Position numbers and translations under genes: made by a program. The notes beneath the pieces were generated by a model. That model ran no database searches and was not told the origin of the DNA. It saw nothing but the letters and a program-made list of their open reading frames with translations. Source: Alternaria dauci (taxonomy: Eukaryota > Ascomycota > Dothideomycetes > Pleosporales > Pleosporaceae). Taken from it: DNA of 64,000 nucleotides. Shown piece by piece: positions 60,341 to 64,000 of the stretch. How positions within the stretch are numbered: position 1 is the stretch's first letter; every line of letters begins with the position of its first letter. Location of the stretch: the NCBI RefSeq assembly GCF_042100115.1, contig NC_091279.1, forward strand, positions 2,604,001 to 2,668,000, in the 5' to 3' direction.

Positions 60341-63300
60341 ATGCAGGACTCTAGTCTAATAGAGGATGTTAACCTATCTCCTCCTAAGACTCCTAACCAG
60401 CCCGTCCGGCCCCTGAAGCGTCCTCCGTAAGGTTTCCCACTTTACCCCTATAGGGGTATATTAAAAACTTTGCTAACTACCCCTATTATTAGAGTGTCCC
60501 TGCTATCTGATAAAGACAACGACGAAGACGCGGTCGATGTCGATGTCTACATTAAAGATCTAGAAATTAAAGAAGATGTTATACCCGTTAGCGTTAAGGA
60601 TAGTGTAGATAAGCACAATAACGAGTCTTCTTCCGCCCGCCGTATTACAGTAAATATCGAAGCCTAAACTCTTAACAGAGAGAAGTTTGGCTGTTGGACT
60701 ATAAACGTTAGCGCCTTCTGTTCTAAGATTCTCTATATCACCCCTATACAGCTTACTAACACCGTCCTAGATAACCCTACTATCTACGAGGCCTACGAAA
60801 TACTATCCGAGCACGTCACACTTAATAAGCGCTCCTGTGGTATTAAGCGTGTCGCTAACATCCTTAGCGAGAATAGGGAAACTCTCTTCTTAACTGCGAC
60901 TTCATCTAATTATATAGACTAGAGCGAGGAGTTTCACTAGGCACGATTTATAATAATCCTTCAGTCTATCTTCGCCGATCCTTACTATAGTATGTTTGAT
61001 GTCGCTAAAATCCGGGAGGGTGTCGTCTCGACTTGTTATCTTTAGGTCCTCTTAAAGATTATTGTTATAATCTTACGCCCTAAGCGTCGGCGTAACTTAG
61101 TCTCTCGTCGTAAGGTATAGTAAAAGGCAGCCGCTATTTAAGCGCTGCAGCAATCAATTAAGAACGCAACGCTTAACGCTGTACTAGAGCAAGCAGAGGC
61201 CAGCGCCTAATAGACTGTCTAGAACTTAAGGAAGAAGGGTGGTCGTCTGCCGAAGAAGGCTAAAGTGTAACTACTCTTAGATAAGTTTATTGGCGAAATC
61301 GACGACCTAGATGACGCCCCGTCTCCTAATAGTGCTTCTACTGCCCCTTGTGAAGTTAGCGACATTACTAGCTACTCTGTCAAAGAGGTTATCAAGATGT
61401 ACATAGAGGACATAGATGCTTCTACCGCTAAACTAGCCCTTAAAGCCGAGTAAATTAAGCGCAAGAAGCGGGATGCTAGGTCTTGCGTTAATTAAGTCTA
61501 GGACCTCTAGCAGCGCCCCTAAGCGCACAAGTGCTACGCTCGAAACTTAGCTCTTCTCTATAATGCTGCTCTTAAGTATATAAGACAGATTGTTACAGCC
61601 CTAATAAAGAATAAGCGTAAGAAGCCCATCCTAGATGCGATAAAGTTAGAGCATGAGCGTAATAAGGAGGTAGCGACACTTATCACTAAGGCTGCAGAAG
61701 TCGACGTTAACACTACACTAGACCCGGTCGCCGCTCTCGCTGCTAAGGTAGACGAGGATATTTAACGGTGCGCTAAGAGTAGGATTAAAGTAGGCTCTGA
61801 AGACAACGTTCTCTCTGCTATAGTAGACATTCCGAAAGAGCCGAAAGATAACCTAACTAAGAAACTCTTTGAATAAGCGAAGAACAGTGCGGCGTATAGC
61901 CTACAGTACCTCTTTGAGGCCTGTATCGAGGCCTACATCCGAAATATAAAAGATAAGGTAATTCTAGGCACTAGCTTCGCGCTGCGATAGTGGCAGGTGA
62001 TAGGAACTAAGTAGGTTATAGATCTCGCTACCTATCTTATAGCGATGTGGATTAACGGCGGGATCGTTGCTAACTATATTAGTTTAGGAAAGACCTTTAT
62101 TGCTAGAGGAACTATCGTAAAGGTGAGATTTCCCTAAAGGGGGTTGTTAAAAAACTTCCTTGTGTACCCCCTATAGACATGTTCCTCAGGATACCTTAGA
62201 AAGTTTCTTTAGAACCCCTATCGCACCCCCTATTGTATAAAACTAACGTAACTCCTAGACGCGACTGAATTAGCTTACTTAGCAGGACCCCGACAACGCT
62301 ACCCTTATTGCCGAGCAACGACTAGAGGCAATTAAGGCCAGAAAGACCCCCCCTACTATGCTTAAGAGTCGACCGTCCCTCTATATTACCTTATCTAGTC
62401 TCTATTACTAGACCGCGCTTAAGCTGAACAAGTTTAGTTAATGTTTCTAGGTTACCTACATCGGCGGCGACAAGCGCATTACTAAGAACTAATATTAAGT
62501 GGCTAACGACTTCCTAAAGCCTAATCATCCTGTGTGGGACAAGGACTATAAGCTCAGTACCTAGTCTATCTACGTAGTCTCGTATTAGCTCCTCTCCCGT
62601 TACTATAGGCCTTAGAATTACTAGAAGATAGCTGGGATGAACTAGCAACTCTATTGTAATAACCGCAACATCCCCCTTAGTTCTTTCGACCCGACTAAGT
62701 GGTAAGCCGATCTAGCGAATCTTCTGGAGTTCTTAGAAGATAACCCCCGCCTAATCCTTAACTTGCTAGTATATCTCTTTAGCTACGTCTTCGCTAATAA
62801 GTGCTACGACGGTCTTCGAAATTAGTCTTCCTAGTGGCGTACACTACGATAGCTACGTCCGAAGTCTTACATTCTCTTAAGCGGCTATCTAGCACCCTAA
62901 GGTATAGAAGACTTTAGGAGCTATATCTATTTAATAGAGAAACCTAAGCTCGTTGTAGAGGAGTAACGTGCATTAGCTGTATATGAAGACGCTGTCGCGT
63001 ATAGCGGCGAAGTCCCTACCTACTACCCTAGTTATAGTAATCTGTACGAACTAAGCCCACAGGATCCTAAGTAAGCCCCCCCCCCCCTGCCTTCTATCGC
63101 CACTCTGCCCTATAGGGGTACTTAGGAAACCTTTCTTCGTATCCCTATGTGTATCTCTATATCTAGTAGCTAGGTGCCTAATGCTGTGCTAACGTCTTAT
63201 AGTTTTAAGTATTATTTCGTGTACAAGAACTAGCTTAAGTTTATTACTCCTACTACTAGCCCCTCCTACGAGCAGCGTATCTCCTAGGGTATAACTACGC

Positions 63301-64000
63301 AGACTGCCCTCTAACAAATTATAATGCGTTAAGACTTTAGGAGCGCCCTCCCTGTTAACTCTAAGAACACTATTAGTAGGTCTATGCCTAGAAAGTATAT
63401 CTACTCTGTAGAGCGCCTCTTCGCCCTTAATAATCAGCGGATGTACACTAACTAACTTGCCCGCTAGCGCAATTAGATATTTACTACACATATCTTAGTC
63501 TCTTTAGGGACTAATATTCCCGCCGCTAACTCTTACACGACCCGCGCTCTATAGATTATTAACTTCCTACCCTTAATAGGTTTTCTGTATTATAAAGTCC
63601 TATATGAGAAGCGTCCTATTAATTATTCGCTAGGAGACGACGACGATAACCTAGATAAGAAGTATAATCGCGATAGGGAATCTTAGTTCTATAATAAGTC
63701 TGACCTTTTTAAGGCCTACGATGCTCTACCTAGGATAAAGCCTAGTGGCTGCGGAGAGCGTATTCGCTAGCTCCTTAAGACCGCGCGGTCTATAGGGTGT
63801 AACGCCCTAGGCCCTAAGCTTGACTTTACGTCTATGCCTAACGCTGATCTTACTTAACTCTTCCTTAAGCACTTACCTAAGATGCAGGCTATTATTAGTC
63901 TATATAATAACTAGTGCCTTTTAGCTGACGAGAAGCTTATATATTAGTTTAATATACCTATTATCTAGGAGCTTACCTAAACTGTTATAGAACTACTCTA
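60341..64000 (+). pseudogene. SNF2-family ATPase/helicase, RIP-decayed, running off the window
   Basis: Starts MQDSSLIEDVNLSPPKTP at 60341. Introns are readable by intact signals: 60427-60492 (GTAAGG...GCTAAC...TTAG), 62123-62273 (GTGAGA...ACTAAC...TTAG) and 63071-63202 (GTAAGC...GCTAAC...TATAG). The N-terminal 550 or so codons are charged, with basic and acidic runs (PKRRRN, DDLDDAPS). The ATPase core begins at WINGGIVANYISLGKT (62045-62095), a decayed SNF2 motif I (usually GGILADxMGLGKT), then RPSLYIT-SSL, VTYIGGDKRITK and VVSY-LLSRYY. Stops occur throughout at former Gln/Trp codons. Family knowledge: SNF2 ATPases remodel chromatin or translocate on DNA. The C-terminal helicase half lies beyond the window or in its last kilobase. 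Confidence 0.78.
60430..60462. repeat. Representative copy of the TACCCCTATAGGGGTA intron motif
   Basis: A 16-bp perfect palindrome with flanking GGTTTCC and AAAACTTT words inside the first intron of the SNF2-like gene. Related copies: 62150-62215 and 63110-63150 (the other two introns), 60190-60255, 59486-59520, and 52544-52580 in a probable intron after the heptapeptide repeat. Confidence 0.65.

Overview
The window is from a filamentous ascomycete (Pezizomycotina). The evidence is short GT-AG introns of about 45-155 bp, a proteinase-K-type secreted protease, a HET-domain gene, a Fungal_trans_2-type regulator, a SNG1/DUF3533 gene, a Fot1/pogo transposon, chromodomain Ty3/gypsy elements, and heavy repeat-induced point mutation (RIP). 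I cannot name the species. Ordinary-GC islands with genes alternate with AT-rich blocks in which CpA and TpG are almost gone; coding sense survives there only if TAG/TAA are read as former CAG/CAA/TGG codons.

Layout. 1-5.25 kb: an intact subtilisin-like protease, then a HET-domain gene broken by a frameshift and a nonsense codon. 5.25-28.55 kb: a RIP-saturated nest of transposons. A 1.3 kb unclassified element (called D1 here) was split by a 7.9 kb gypsy element (B). B was itself entered by another D copy (D2) and by a second gypsy element (A), and A by a 1.35 kb A-tailed non-LTR-like element (E1). To the right an inverted D copy (D3) holds E2. Target-site duplications (TSDs), matching LTR pairs and uninterrupted sister copies support this order.

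28.6-41.2 kb: a gene island with an intact Fungal_trans_2-like regulator, a truncated hAT zinc-finger fragment against the 3' end of an intact glutathione S-transferase, a bZIP factor, a zinc-less MDR oxidoreductase, a broken WrbA-like quinone reductase and some uncertain ORFs. 41.2-45.9 kb: a RIP-decayed secreted beta-propeller gene split in frame by a Fot1-like transposon with 39-bp perfect inverted repeats; that transposon carries D4.

45.9-51.3 kb: decayed gene remnants, including a second bZIP gene sharing an intron position with the intact one, and an SNG1/DUF3533 membrane protein on the minus strand. 51.4-52.5 kb: 21-bp repeats with telomere-like TTAGGG islands, then a 21-bp minisatellite that once encoded an acidic heptapeptide repeat.

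52.6-64 kb: a partly RIPped module with an unknown minus-strand protein, a divergently transcribed RecQ-like helicase with an N-terminal zinc motif (telomere-linked-helicase type), and a SNF2-family ATPase running off the window. Several introns and gaps here share a palindromic TACCCCTATAGGGGTA motif. This module and the D family are the best candidates for something undescribed. LTR, TIR, TSD and splice coordinates were read directly; domain names rest on motif recognition without database searches.
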